Positions 9,663 to 18,422 of a stretch of DNA of 59,239 nucleotides are shown here, in pieces. Source of the DNA: Methanomassiliicoccaceae archaeon (GTDB lineage: Archaea > Thermoplasmatota > Thermoplasmata > Methanomassiliicoccales > Methanomethylophilaceae). The notes beneath the pieces are model-generated. The model worked only from the letters and a program-made list of their open reading frames with translations, was not told the origin of the DNA and did not search any database. How positions within the stretch are numbered: the stretch's first letter is position 1; each line of letters opens with the position of its first letter. The translations under genes and the position numbers were made by a program. The stretch spans positions 1-59,239 of the forward strand of contig PWNH01000089.1 in assembly GCA_003557905.1 (NCBI GenBank), given 5' to 3'.

Positions 9663-10349
9663 TCAATGTTTGGCCCAGGCTTCGATGACATCCTTGCCTT
9701 CCAAGAACACCAGGCCGTTACGTTCAGCGTAATCGATCGCCTCCTCCTTGGATAAAGCTTCCCCATCGTCGCCCATCATCTCACATATGGTTGCGGACGG
9801 TATGAGGCCGGCCATCATCGTCAGGACGGTGCTCATCTCGGTGTGACCTTTACGTGTGCTAAGGAGTTCCTCACTGGTACGAAGAAGGTGTACGTGGCCG
9901 GGAGCACGGAAATGCTTTCCGAACTCATCCCTCTTACCGGAAGCATCACTGTCAGAACCTGCGATCTTAGCCAATTCCACGATCGTCAACGCCCGGTCGC
10001 GGTCGGTTATGCCGGTGTAGGTGTCACGATGGTTGATCGTGATCGAGAAAGCCGATTTTGTGTCATAGGGTATGTCGAAAGGTGTGAGTCCGGTCATTGA
10101 CGGGTAATCCTTGGATGCAATCGCGAACAGGTCTGCCAGGAATGGAAGTCCAAGCTCTTCGGCCAAAGGTCCATGCAGGGTGGTGCATATCAGACCGCCC
10201 CCATCTTTACGCATGGTCCGTATGTGTAAGTGGTCCACGAACTGTGATCCCACTACCATGTCAGTCTCCCTCTCCCGGTCGTCAAAGTCATAGACCAGGA
10301 CCATCTTCCCATTTTTAAGGTCGTTCAGGGCTTTTTCGATGATGTCCAT
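9663..10349 (-). CDS. ribB: 3,4-dihydroxy-2-butanone 4-phosphate synthase
   Basis: Makes 3,4-dihydroxy-2-butanone 4-phosphate from ribulose 5-phosphate for lumazine synthesis. The acidic DFDDRERETDMV loop near residues 21-32 is the metal/substrate loop of the family. Later come the TGITDRDRALTI segment, the RAPGHVHLL region and HTEMSTVL with catalytic-site residues. The 228-residue length is usual for a stand-alone RibB without a fused GTP cyclohydrolase II. It is the first gene of the riboflavin operon. Upstream, GGTTAAAATATC near 10410-10422 is a likely TATA region on the minus strand, leaving a leader of about 40 bases. Confidence 0.95.
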   Translation of the reverse strand: MDIIEKALNDLKNGKMVLVYDFDDRERETDMVVGSQFVDHLHIRTMRKDGGGLICTTLHGPLAEELGLPFLADLFAIASKDYPSMTGLTPFDIPYDTKSAFSITINHRDTYTGITDRDRALTIVELAKIAGSDSDASGKRDEFGKHFRAPGHVHLLRTSEELLSTRKGHTEMSTVLTMMAGLIPSATICEMMGDDGEALSKEEAIDYAERNGLVFLEGKDVIEAWAKH

Positions 10350-10479
10350 CGTAATCTCCGTCCCATCTGAGTCTTTTTGCTCTGGATGAATGCTAACGAC
10401 ATCGGACCGAGGTTAAAATATCTTTACTCTACTACCAAACTTTAGAACGTTTTCAAACCGATATACTGGCATAATGATT

Positions 10480-10526
10480 TTGATTGGATATAATATTTAT
10501 ATGAATAATACTATCACATAGATATC
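10480..10526 (+). promoter_or_regulatory. promoter of PGI/PMI gene
   Basis: A long TATA-like TATAATATTTATA at about 10489-10501 lies 26-38 bases before the ATG at 10527, with no ribosome binding site between, consistent with a leaderless or near-leaderless transcript. Confidence 0.5.
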
Positions 10527-11573
10527 ATGTCGGCAACCGTCGAACCGACACTGTTTGATTTTGTTAACGGTGGCAGTAGGATAGGTCGCGCCATAAGCGA
10601 GACTCCTGAGCAGCTAGAATATTCTCTTTCACAGGAGGTCGACCTCCATTATGATTTCAATAAGGTATGCGTCTGTGGGATGGGCGCATCGGCGATTGCC
10701 GGTGATATATTCGCTGATTTCGCCAACGAAACCTCATCGATGCCCATCAACGTCGTCCGCGGTGTCATGCTTCCGCGTTGGGTGGACTCCGACACACTTA
10801 CATTGATAACGAGTTACTCCGGTAACACCTGGGAGACATTGGAGCTCTATAAACAGGCCAAGTCCCGAGGATGTCCTGTAGTCTCTGTCACATCCGGCGG
10901 GGAACTGCAGCGACTCGGCCAGCGCGACGGTGTACCGACGTTCACGGTTCCCAAAGGCATACAACCAAGAGCCGCTTTGGGTCATATACTCGGCCTGACC
11001 GCCAACACTCTTGAATCCCTCGGTGTCTGCCCATCTAGAACGGAACTCATGAGGATAATCCCGGAGCTCAAGGAGCTCAGGGATTCCATGATGCCGAATT
11101 CCGGGGACAATGAGGCCATAAACCTCGCCGAGTCCCTTTACGGTACCGTCCCGGTTATCTACGGCCATCCTAACATGGCGGCCTCCGCTCTGAGGTGGAA
11201 GACACAGATTAACGAGAACTCCAAGATGCTGGCCTTCTCCGGCATCATGCCGGAGTTCAATCACAATGAGATAGTTGGGTGGGTGGAAGGCAGTCCCACC
11301 ATGAGATGTTCCCCTGTCGTCCTTTATGACGCCAACGCACCGGAAACCTTGAAGAGCATCATCGATGCGACCGTTGACAGCCTACGCGACTCGGGCGTTG
11401 AGGTGCACGAGGTCCAAGTCGAGGGCGATGGCAGTCTGGAGAAGAACCTAAGGTCGTCCATAATCGGGGACTTCGTCTCCCTATACCTGGCATTCCTACG
11501 TAAGGTCGATCCTGAACCGGTCGCCTCGATAATGTCCTTGAAGGAGCGGCTGGGCCTATCCCTTCGTCAATGA
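10527..11573 (+). CDS. bifunctional phosphoglucose/phosphomannose isomerase
   Basis: Interconverts fructose 6-phosphate with glucose 6-phosphate or mannose 6-phosphate. The 348-residue protein has two SIS (sugar isomerase) domains. The first shows CVCGMGASAIAGD and ITSYSGNTWETLE, and the second carries INENSK and the EFNHNEIVGW segment with the catalytic Glu/His region typical of the archaeal PGI/PMI family. It probably links gluconeogenesis, whose enolase lies at 18423, with sugar nucleotide synthesis. A classical PGI or cupin-type archaeal PGI is excluded by the sequence pattern. Confidence 0.92.
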   Translation: MSATVEPTLFDFVNGGSRIGRAISETPEQLEYSLSQEVDLHYDFNKVCVCGMGASAIAGDIFADFANETSSMPINVVRGVMLPRWVDSDTLTLITSYSGNTWETLELYKQAKSRGCPVVSVTSGGELQRLGQRDGVPTFTVPKGIQPRAALGHILGLTANTLESLGVCPSRTELMRIIPELKELRDSMMPNSGDNEAINLAESLYGTVPVIYGHPNMAASALRWKTQINENSKMLAFSGIMPEFNHNEIVGWVEGSPTMRCSPVVLYDANAPETLKSIIDATVDSLRDSGVEVHEVQVEGDGSLEKNLRSSIIGDFVSLYLAFLRKVDPEPVASIMSLKERLGLSLRQ

Positions 11574-11628
11574 GACTCGCTCAGGGATACATTAATAAAA
11601 GAAAAGCGTATGGCAATTCTGAGCATCC

Positions 11629-12906
11629 ATGATAAACGAGGAAGCGCTTTGGATTCGTGACAAAGTCAAGGCCCATAACAAATGGTTCGAGGAGTGCATC
11701 CCAATGATCGCATCCGAGAATCTCATGAGCCCTCTGGCTAAGGAGATGTTGATTTCTGATTTCGCAGACCGATATGCCGAAGGGCTTCCGGGAAAGAGGT
11801 ATTATCAGGGCAACATATACGTCGACCAGGTGGAGTCCAAGGCCATGGAGATGGCCCGGGAGTTGTTCGAATGCAACTTCGCCGATCTGAGACCCATCTC
11901 AGGGACCGTCGCCAACATGGCGGTCCTCTTTGCTTTCGCTGAGCCTGGGGACGTTATAACAACCTGTGCCCTCGCTCAGGGAGCCCACATATCCACTGCC
12001 AAGTTCGGGGCTTTCGGCCTCAGGGCTGTGGAGTCGGTCAACTATCCGTTCAACGAGAGTGACATGAACTTGGATGTGGACGGGACAATCAAGCTATTGA
12101 ACGAGGTGAAACCAAAGGTTGCCCAGTTCGGTCTCTCGGTGTTCCTGTTCCCTCCGCCGCTCAAGGAATTGCAGGATACATTCCAGGAGATAGGCTGCAC
12201 CGTATGGTATGATGCGGCACATGTCCTAGGTCTGATAGCCGGTGGCCAGTTCCAGGACCCCTTCCGCGAAGGTGTCAACGTGATGTCATCCAGCACGCAC
12301 AAGACATTCCCTGGACCCAACCACGGTATGCTGCTCGGTCACAACCTGGATGAGGAACAGGAGAAGGCCCTGTACCGTGCGGTCTTCCCCGGCGTCACGA
12401 GCAGTCACCATCTGCACGCCATGGCCGCATTGGCCATCACCCTGGCGGAGCAGAAGGTCTTCGCCAAGGAGTACGCCGCTCAGACGGTCAAGAACTCCCG
12501 TGCCCTCGGTGAGGCCCTCTATGAGAGGGGTGTGGACGTCCTCTGTCCCGACCTAGGTTTCACCAGATCCCATGCCATTGCTGTCGATGTCTCCAAGTTC
12601 GGAGGCGGCAAGACCGTGGCCCAGGACCTAGAGGACGCCAACATCATCTGCAACAAGAACATGCTGCCCAGCGACACATCCGCCATCAAGCCCTCGGGCA
12701 TAAGGCTCGGTGTCCAGGAATTGACCAGGGTGGGCATGAAGGAGAGCGAGATGATCCAGGTGGCGGAGCTCGTGGCAAGGGTTTGCAACAAAGAACCCAT
12801 AGCCAAGGTCAAGGAGGATGTGAAGGAGCTGAAACGCAACTTCACCAAGATCCGCTATTGCTTCAACGACGGCGAGGAAGCATATCGTTTCCACGAACTG
12901 GTCTGA
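11629..12906 (+). CDS. glyA: serine hydroxymethyltransferase
   Basis: Interconverts serine and glycine using a tetrahydropterin as one-carbon carrier. The PLP lysine is K225 in SSSTHKTFPGP. MIASENLMSP, DAAHVLGLI and the substrate-binding IKPSGIRLG segment near the C-terminus are all present. The 425-residue size is normal. The sequence is of the archaeal branch, in which several positions around the pterin differ from the bacterial enzyme, so the natural carrier may be a methanopterin-like compound; that is inference. A TATA-like ATTAATAAAAG at 11591-11601 is about 28 bases before the ATG, suggesting a leaderless mRNA. Confidence 0.95.
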   Translation: MINEEALWIRDKVKAHNKWFEECIPMIASENLMSPLAKEMLISDFADRYAEGLPGKRYYQGNIYVDQVESKAMEMARELFECNFADLRPISGTVANMAVLFAFAEPGDVITTCALAQGAHISTAKFGAFGLRAVESVNYPFNESDMNLDVDGTIKLLNEVKPKVAQFGLSVFLFPPPLKELQDTFQEIGCTVWYDAAHVLGLIAGGQFQDPFREGVNVMSSSTHKTFPGPNHGMLLGHNLDEEQEKALYRAVFPGVTSSHHLHAMAALAITLAEQKVFAKEYAAQTVKNSRALGEALYERGVDVLCPDLGFTRSHAIAVDVSKFGGGKTVAQDLEDANIICNKNMLPSDTSAIKPSGIRLGVQELTRVGMKESEMIQVAELVARVCNKEPIAKVKEDVKELKRNFTKIRYCFNDGEEAYRFHELV

Positions 12907-13043
12907 ACATCGGTCGGATCAAACTTCAAAACCCCAACCCTCTTCCATCCCTTTTCTTGATCATCAATGGGTATTCACGGTAGTTGTGAACCACTCCCGT
13001 CAAGGGTTCTTCTGTTCACGTAACGGGATGTCGCAAAATTCCC

Positions 13044-13949
13044 TCAGGGCAGACCTGATAGAAGTTGGCAGGCCTTGCATTTGGCGCCCAGAGTGGGCTC
13101 TCCGCAGGAACACTGCTTAAGGTCCGTCTGGGGGATTTTCTCCCGAAGCATTGGGGCCAGCTGATCGTATGAGGATAGTATGCTGAACTTCGAGCCGGGC
13201 GACCTCTTCTCCAACTCGTCGACTATGGAACGGTATTGGTTGCGTAGCGCCTCATCGGCGTACGGGCATTCGCCATCATGGAATTCCAGTCCGGCGCACA
13301 TTGCATACAGGTAGGATTCCTTCTCCGGGATCACCCTCAGAGGCTGAATCCTCGGAATCAATCCTGGTTGCACCTTCACATGTGGGCCCATCCTCGCCAT
13401 CCTCTCCACGTCGCCGCGGGCGAAATTCATCATCAATGACTGAGCGGTGTCATCCAGATTCAGGCCGGTTGCCAGATGTCCGCACTCCAACTCCCGGGCC
13501 ATGGAGTTCAAGCACTTTCGGCGCAACACCCCGCAATAGGTGCAGGGGCTGCTGGTCCCGCTCAAAGGTGCGATATCATCCATTCCCCTGTCGAATTCCT
13601 TCACGAACGATTTCTCATGATAAGGTATGGAATGCTCCTGACAGTATCGCTGTACGATATCCAGGCTCGGTCTCCGGTAACCTTCTATCCCTTCATCGAT
13701 GGAGATGCAGTGTATCTCGGCATCCCTGCGTTTACCGAACGTCCGGCGGATCAGGTCCAGAGTCACCATGCTGTCCTTGCCGCCCGACACAGCGACGGCT
13801 ATCCGCGAACCGCGGGAGAGGTCCACCTGTTTGCGGAGCTCGCGTTTGACCCTGCGTTCCACATAGGCCATGAAATGTCCGGAGCAGAGATGGCTGCCGT
13901 TGTAGCGGATGAAGGTGACCGCGTCATTCTGGCAATGGTCACACCTCAA
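13044..13949 (-). CDS. ncsA: tRNA 2-thiolation enzyme, NcsA/TtuA/Ctu1 family
   Basis: PP-loop ATPase that activates wobble or T-loop uridine of tRNA for 2-thiolation. An N-terminal zinc finger has C3, C6, C22 and H25. SGGKDS lies at residues 55-60. C136 and C139 in CTYCGVLRRK with the later cysteine in DGECPY are the expected iron-sulfur cluster ligands. The C-terminus ends with a second zinc finger, CSCGEPTLGAKCKAC. The start codon is TTG, with GGAGGG just upstream; no ATG precedes the zinc finger. It lies 21 bases downstream of orc1 on the same strand. Ctu1 proteins modify the wobble uridine while TtuA acts on U54; the sequence alone does not separate them. Confidence 0.9.
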   Translation of the reverse strand: MRCDHCQNDAVTFIRYNGSHLCSGHFMAYVERRVKRELRKQVDLSRGSRIAVAVSGGKDSMVTLDLIRRTFGKRRDAEIHCISIDEGIEGYRRPSLDIVQRYCQEHSIPYHEKSFVKEFDRGMDDIAPLSGTSSPCTYCGVLRRKCLNSMARELECGHLATGLNLDDTAQSLMMNFARGDVERMARMGPHVKVQPGLIPRIQPLRVIPEKESYLYAMCAGLEFHDGECPYADEALRNQYRSIVDELEKRSPGSKFSILSSYDQLAPMLREKIPQTDLKQCSCGEPTLGAKCKACQLLSGLP

Positions 13950-13970
13950 AGACAGCCCTCCGGTGCGGGT

Positions 13971-15131
13971 TCAGCGGTCAAGCATCTCCTCCAGTTTACC
14001 CCTCAGGACCTTGGCAGGAATATCAGGGATGGAGATGTAGGTAGTCCTTCCTCCGTCAGGGTCGCCCTGTACCTTGGTATGCACAAGGCCAAGGTCGTGG
14101 AGGTCGTTGACATAGTTCCAGAACTGGGTGTGTTTACGGGGGTTCTCACCATATTCCTCGGCGACGACATGATAGGTCTTCTCCGCCCTTCCCGTGTTCA
14201 CATACACATCTTCTTTGAGGCAGCGGGTGATGGAGAGTAGGGTCATCATGCGATGTTTGTCAAGCTGCTCCAGCTTCGACTCCGTTATGGTCGAGTACGT
14301 CAGGGCCTTGGCCTCACGGACGTACTCCGCCTTCACCTCGCCGACCCCGTCCTCCTCTGCCAGCATGGCGGATTTCTCCAGCATCTCTATCGCGAACCTG
14401 GCGTCACCCCATTCAGAGGCGATGTCGGATATGAGGTTCATGGAATCGACCTCAATGGAACCAGGGACCAGGGCCATTTCGGCCCTGCTGTTGACAATGT
14501 CGAAAAGCTCATCCCTGCTGTAACGACCGAAACGTACCGTGTTGGCACGTTTGAATGTGGACATGGATGCCTGGTCCAGACGGTCTATGACGTGCTCCTG
14601 TGAGATCATCATCAAGGACAGCGAGGTGGAGAGGTCGCCCCTCTCCTCGTTGAACCTTGAAAGTTGGTATACAAGGTCATCGGCGCCTTTCTTGAGCAGT
14701 ACGTCCACCTCATCCAATACCACCATCAGCCGCAAACGTCGCTTGTCCACATGGCGTTTCAGTGTACGCAGCATCTCAGAGACCGAGAATCCCCGGTCAG
14801 GATATCCGGGGTCGAAATGCCATATCATGGACAATAGGGCGCTGGATTCAGTGTTGCTCTGCCTACAGTTGACCATCACGTAATCCATGGGGATGCCTTT
14901 TTCGGAGGCATGCCTGAGGATGTCCATACAGAACCTTTTCGCCGTGGCGGTCTTACCGGTCCCGACAGGCCCAATCAGGAAGGCGGATTGCGGAACCCCG
15001 CTCTCCACCACAGGGCGGAAAAGCATGCGCAGGGAACGCATCTGCTCCTCTCGGTGCACCAGCGTCGGGGGGACGTAGTCAAAGGTAAGAACCTTCGGGT
15101 CCCGTATGATCGTCGTCCTTGGATCAAACAT
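13971..15131 (-). CDS. orc1: Orc1/Cdc6 replication initiator
   Basis: AAA+ ATPase that binds replication origins and loads the MCM helicase. The Walker A motif is GPVGTGKTA starting at residue 54 and Walker B is VVLDEVDVL. The sensor segment with SLSLMMISQ follows, and a C-terminal winged-helix domain (about residues 290-386) contains HTQFWNYVNDLHDLGLV. The 386-residue length fits archaeal Orc1/Cdc6. It overlaps the upstream NIF3-like gene by eight bases. Origins often lie next to orc1, but I saw no inverted origin-recognition boxes or long AT-rich unwinding region in the flanking 16090-16199 or 12907-13043 gaps. Confidence 0.93.
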   Translation of the reverse strand: MFDPRTTIIRDPKVLTFDYVPPTLVHREEQMRSLRMLFRPVVESGVPQSAFLIGPVGTGKTATAKRFCMDILRHASEKGIPMDYVMVNCRQSNTESSALLSMIWHFDPGYPDRGFSVSEMLRTLKRHVDKRRLRLMVVLDEVDVLLKKGADDLVYQLSRFNEERGDLSTSLSLMMISQEHVIDRLDQASMSTFKRANTVRFGRYSRDELFDIVNSRAEMALVPGSIEVDSMNLISDIASEWGDARFAIEMLEKSAMLAEEDGVGEVKAEYVREAKALTYSTITESKLEQLDKHRMMTLLSITRCLKEDVYVNTGRAEKTYHVVAEEYGENPRKHTQFWNYVNDLHDLGLVHTKVQGDPDGGRTTYISIPDIPAKVLRGKLEEMLDR

Positions 15132-16089
15132 CTTTGTTCCTGCTCACCCTGAGGAATCCTGAGAAAGGTATCACTTCGACCCCTCCCGCCTCGACCATGT
15201 CAGCCGCCAGATTCATCCCGAGTGAGTCAGAGGACATGTGTCCGGCGACAACCACGTTGATATGGTATTTCTTGCATTCATCAATATGCTTATCGGGGAA
15301 ATGCATCCCGACGACGGTACCAACCCCCGCATCGGCGAGCTTCTCGTAAATCTCAACAGGTCCAGAGGTGCCTCCGGTCATCTTGACCGCCACCTTGCCG
15401 ACACTGGCATCCTTCTTTCCATAGACGATATTGGGCGGCGAGTTGCCACTGGCTGCCAACCTGTACTCCGGAATCTCGAACACCGCATCCACCAGATCCT
15501 TTAGTCTACGCGGGGACTTCTCTTCCAGATATATCTCCATGAACTGCTGGGCAAGGTTGTCGGTGGGCGTATGGGCGTTCATCAGCGGGATCTCCAACAG
15601 ACGGCAGGCATCGACGACCTGATTGTAGTTGGACGCCATCACGGCCCGGGTGACCTCATCGATGCGTTTGGACATCATGCCCTCAGCGATGTTGATGGGT
15701 ATGCCCAATTCGTGATACATGCCCTCTTGCATGGACATGACCTCCGGGAATATCGATCTTCCCTTGCCTATCGGATGGTGTCCGATTATGGCATCTATCC
15801 CATGCCCCTTCTGATTCAGCCTGTCTGTGAGAACCACTTCCCCCGTACCAATGTCTATTCCCCAGATGACCTTCTTCAGATCCGTGTCCGGGTCACCGAA
15901 CGAGAGGCGGCTGTCTGCATAGGGGTTCCAAAGCCTTTCCTGGTCGTAGAACTCCTTCTTGTCCTCATCCATCTTATCGAATTCCGATTTCTGTTTCTCA
16001 AGGCCCTCATCAATCTCATCGCGACCGCGAGGGTCGGATTCGATACCCCTTTCAATTATCATCCGATAGACGTCGATGAGTTTCATCAT
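15124..16089 (-). CDS. NIF3-like metal-binding protein (DUF34)
   Basis: A 321-residue protein of the NIF3/DUF34 family. The visible metal-ligand signatures are GHHPIGKG near the middle and AGHMSSDSLGMN near the C-terminus. The N-terminal 60 residues are charged and helical and are an addition seen in archaeal members. The family is ubiquitous and binds two metal ions; proposed roles include metal insertion or chaperoning and a cyclohydrolase-like fold, and no activity can be assigned. The start is one of two adjacent ATG codons (16089 or 16086). It heads an operon with orc1 and ncsA and diverges from rfcS. Confidence 0.8.
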   Translation of the reverse strand: MMKLIDVYRMIIERGIESDPRGRDEIDEGLEKQKSEFDKMDEDKKEFYDQERLWNPYADSRLSFGDPDTDLKKVIWGIDIGTGEVVLTDRLNQKGHGIDAIIGHHPIGKGRSIFPEVMSMQEGMYHELGIPINIAEGMMSKRIDEVTRAVMASNYNQVVDACRLLEIPLMNAHTPTDNLAQQFMEIYLEEKSPRRLKDLVDAVFEIPEYRLAASGNSPPNIVYGKKDASVGKVAVKMTGGTSGPVEIYEKLADAGVGTVVGMHFPDKHIDECKKYHINVVVAGHMSSDSLGMNLAADMVEAGGVEVIPFSGFLRVSRNKDV

Positions 16090-16199
16090 CTTGGTTAGGA
16101 AGGATTAATGTTATCAAGTTTTTCCATGAACGCTCAATTTCAGTCAACTCCGAAGGGAAAGTATTTTTTAACCTTACCCGATAGCGACGATGGTTGGCT

Positions 16200-17159
16200 A
16201 TGAGGGAGATTTGGATAGAGAAATACCGTCCCCGTAAACTGGACGAGGTAGTGGGTCAGAAGCACATAACCGAAAGGCTGAGGTCTTATGTGAAAACCCA
16301 GAACATGCCCCATCTTCTTTTCACTGGTCCGGCAGGTACGGGTAAGACCACCTGCGCCCTTTCATTGGCCAAGGAGATGTTCGGAGAGGACTGGAAAGGA
16401 AACGTCATAGAGCTCAATGCATCCGATGAAAGGGGTATAGATGTTGTCAGAGGGAAGATAAAGGACTTTGCCCGCACATCTCCACTGGGAGGGTCGGATT
16501 TCAAGATAATCTTCCTCGATGAGGCCGATGCCCTCACTCCCGAGGCCCAGGCGGCGCTGCGTCGAACCATGGAGCGTTACTCGGCAATATGCCGTTTCAT
16601 CCTCTCCTGCAATTACTCGTCCAAGATCATAGACCCCATCCAATCGCGCTGTGCGGTGTTCAGGTTCAGCCCTCTGACCGCCGATGACATAAGGGAATAC
16701 GTCACCCACATATCCAAGAAGGAGGAGCTGGTCATCGATGAGGAGTCCATAGAGGCCTTGGTCCATGTGTCCCAAGGGGATATGCGCAAGGCCATCAACT
16801 CGCTCCAGGTGGCGGCCTCATTGGACGTGCCCATCGACATTGATGTGATATATCAAACGACCGGCATGGCCAGACCAGAAGAGGTCAAGGGGATGCTGGA
16901 GACCGCTTTGTCCGGTGATTTCCTCAAGGCGCGCGCCCTGCTTGATGACATCATGATAACCTACGGCCTGTCAGGCCAGGACATAATCAAACAGATACAC
17001 CGTAGCTACTATGAGCTGTCCGTTTCCGATTCCGAGAAGGTCAGGCTGATAGACCGGACGGGAGAGGCCGAGTTCCGTATGGTTGAGGGAAGTAACGAGA
17101 GAATACAGTTGGAAGCACTGCTCGCTTATCTCACAATGATAGGGTCATCTCACCGTTGA
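16200..17159 (+). CDS. rfcS: replication factor C small subunit
   Basis: Clamp-loader ATPase that opens the PCNA ring for DNA polymerases. The protein starts MREIWIEKYRPRKL, the RFC box II typical of the family. Walker A is GPAGTGKT at residues 43-50, Walker B is FLDEADAL, and the arginine-finger SRC motif lies in IQSRCAVFRF. The 319-residue length from ATG 16200 is usual. A TTG at 16194 is in frame but the ATG better fits family length. A TATA-like TATTTTTTAA at about 16162-16171 is placed for a nearly leaderless transcript. Confidence 0.96.
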   Translation: MREIWIEKYRPRKLDEVVGQKHITERLRSYVKTQNMPHLLFTGPAGTGKTTCALSLAKEMFGEDWKGNVIELNASDERGIDVVRGKIKDFARTSPLGGSDFKIIFLDEADALTPEAQAALRRTMERYSAICRFILSCNYSSKIIDPIQSRCAVFRFSPLTADDIREYVTHISKKEELVIDEESIEALVHVSQGDMRKAINSLQVAASLDVPIDIDVIYQTTGMARPEEVKGMLETALSGDFLKARALLDDIMITYGLSGQDIIKQIHRSYYELSVSDSEKVRLIDRTGEAEFRMVEGSNERIQLEALLAYLTMIGSSHR

Positions 17160-17170
17160 CTTTGCCAAGC

Positions 17171-17178
17171 TATAAATA
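17171..17178 (+). promoter_or_regulatory. TATA box of eL40 gene
   Basis: TATAAATA, a consensus archaeal TATA box, 35 bases before the start codon of the ribosomal protein gene at 17213, indicating an own strong promoter despite the nearby rfcS stop. Confidence 0.55.
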
Positions 17179-17212
17179 AGGAATCATTATTCAGAGCACT
17201 GGAGACTAACAC

Positions 17213-17362
17213 ATGGCACGTTTCAAAGAGGCTGATGAGAGGCTTCTCAACAAGACAGTTTGCATGAGTTGCTCAGTGACCAACCCCGCCAAGGCAACCC
17301 GTTGCCGCAAGTGTGGATACAGCAACCTCAGGCCCAAGGCCAAGGAGAGCAGGAAATCGTGA
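17213..17362 (+). CDS. rpl40e: ribosomal protein eL40 (L40e)
   Basis: A 49-residue basic zinc-ribbon protein of the large ribosomal subunit. It starts [14 protein letters not shown] and carries the four zinc cysteines C17, C20, C31 and C34 in the pattern CMSC...CRKCG, with the lysine-rich tail expected for archaeal eL40. The length is exactly that of the family. The gene is too short for many automatic gene callers. Confidence 0.95.
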   Translation: MARFKEADERLLNKTVCMSCSVTNPAKATRCRKCGYSNLRPKAKESRKS

Positions 17363-17396
17363 TCCCGACGACCGGCCGTCAAACGTCGGCCGATCT

Positions 17397-17416
17397 CGCA
17401 AATTCTTCAATTTGCG
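17397..17416 (+). terminator. hairpin after eL40
   Basis: A perfect eight-base stem CGCAAATT / AATTTGCG with a CTTC loop, 35 bases after the eL40 stop and before the next promoter region. It could act as a transcript end or stabilising 3' hairpin. No long T-run follows directly, so a termination role is only suggested. Confidence 0.35.
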
Positions 17417-17485
17417 CACCCAGGAGGGCACTATTAAAATACGTGCATCTCCATCAAAAGGCGCACTAATGGAGGCCATTGGATT

Positions 17486-18403
17486 ATGAAGGTCCTCATA
17501 GTCGACGACAACGTCGCAATCCAGGAGATCGTCTCTGAGATATTGACGACCGAAGGTAATGTGGTAGAGGCAGTCGGGAACGGAAAGGACGCTTTCAACA
17601 AAATCCGTCAATTCCGACCCGAACTGGTTCTATTGGACATCAATCTGCCTGATATGGATGGTTGGACCATCCTTCGCAAGATGAAGGAGGACGGCCTCAC
17701 CCAGGGGCTGAAGGTCCTCATGTTCACCGCGGACACGGATATAGGCAGCGAGATATTCGGCCTACAGGATGTCGTCGACGGCTACATACGCAAACCGTTC
17801 AAGGGCAACGAGCTCATCGAGAGGATCAAAAGCATTTCTGCCGACGACCAATCCTCAGACCCCAAGGGTAAGTTCAAATTCAAATCCCTGTTCGGAAAGA
17901 AGGATGAGAAATCGTCCACCCCTGTGTATCGGAAACTCAATCTGAAGTCAGGCAAGGCCTACATTGTGATGGAGAAGAAGCCGCAGAGGGTGTATGAGGG
18001 ATTCGTGGTCGAGGTCAACGAAGGCAAATCCGGTATGGTCGTCACCAGTGATCACCCCAAATCCATCCGTGAGAAGTGGGATCTGGAGAAGACACCAATA
18101 ATATGGTTGACGTCCAGGGCGGGGAAGGCGTACATAGACCCATCCAAGCTGGGGAGCATAACATCCTACATTTCACAGTTCATCGAGAACAGCAAGAACA
18201 GCCTGATCCTGATAGATGGATTGGAGGTTCTGACACTCAACAACGAGTTCAACCAGGTTCTTAAGATGATCAATCAGATAGATGATCTTCTGGTGGAGAA
18301 CAATTCCACACTTCTGATTTCTTTGAACTCCCAGGTCCTGGATCAGAAGGACCTTGCGCTGATGCAGCGCAACAAGGAGATCCTGGATTTCATGTCAGAT
18401 TAG
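17486..18403 (+). CDS. response regulator with DUF835 output domain
   Basis: A 305-residue protein. Residues 1-120 form a CheY-like receiver with the acidic pair D7-D8, phospho-acceptor D51 in LLDINLP and the conserved K103 in IRKPF. After a basic linker (about 125-145) comes a DUF835 domain (about 150-300), a domain of unknown function common in Euryarchaeota and often linked to signalling proteins. There is no DNA-binding domain, so output is likely by protein contact. GGAGG lies ten bases before the ATG. The stop is TAG. Enolase follows 19 bases later and is probably cotranscribed. No kinase is adjacent; a histidine kinase is at 50214-51644. Confidence 0.85.
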   Translation: MKVLIVDDNVAIQEIVSEILTTEGNVVEAVGNGKDAFNKIRQFRPELVLLDINLPDMDGWTILRKMKEDGLTQGLKVLMFTADTDIGSEIFGLQDVVDGYIRKPFKGNELIERIKSISADDQSSDPKGKFKFKSLFGKKDEKSSTPVYRKLNLKSGKAYIVMEKKPQRVYEGFVVEVNEGKSGMVVTSDHPKSIREKWDLEKTPIIWLTSRAGKAYIDPSKLGSITSYISQFIENSKNSLILIDGLEVLTLNNEFNQVLKMINQIDDLLVENNSTLLISLNSQVLDQKDLALMQRNKEILDFMSD

Positions 18404-18422
18404 GCCTAAGGAGCTGCCTTAA

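Noticed and set aside
13971-16199. Possible replication origin beside orc1/cdc6
   Set aside because: I looked for inverted origin-recognition boxes and an AT-rich unwinding region in 16090-16199 and 12907-13043. Neither gap shows a repeated box, and both are too short for a typical oriC.
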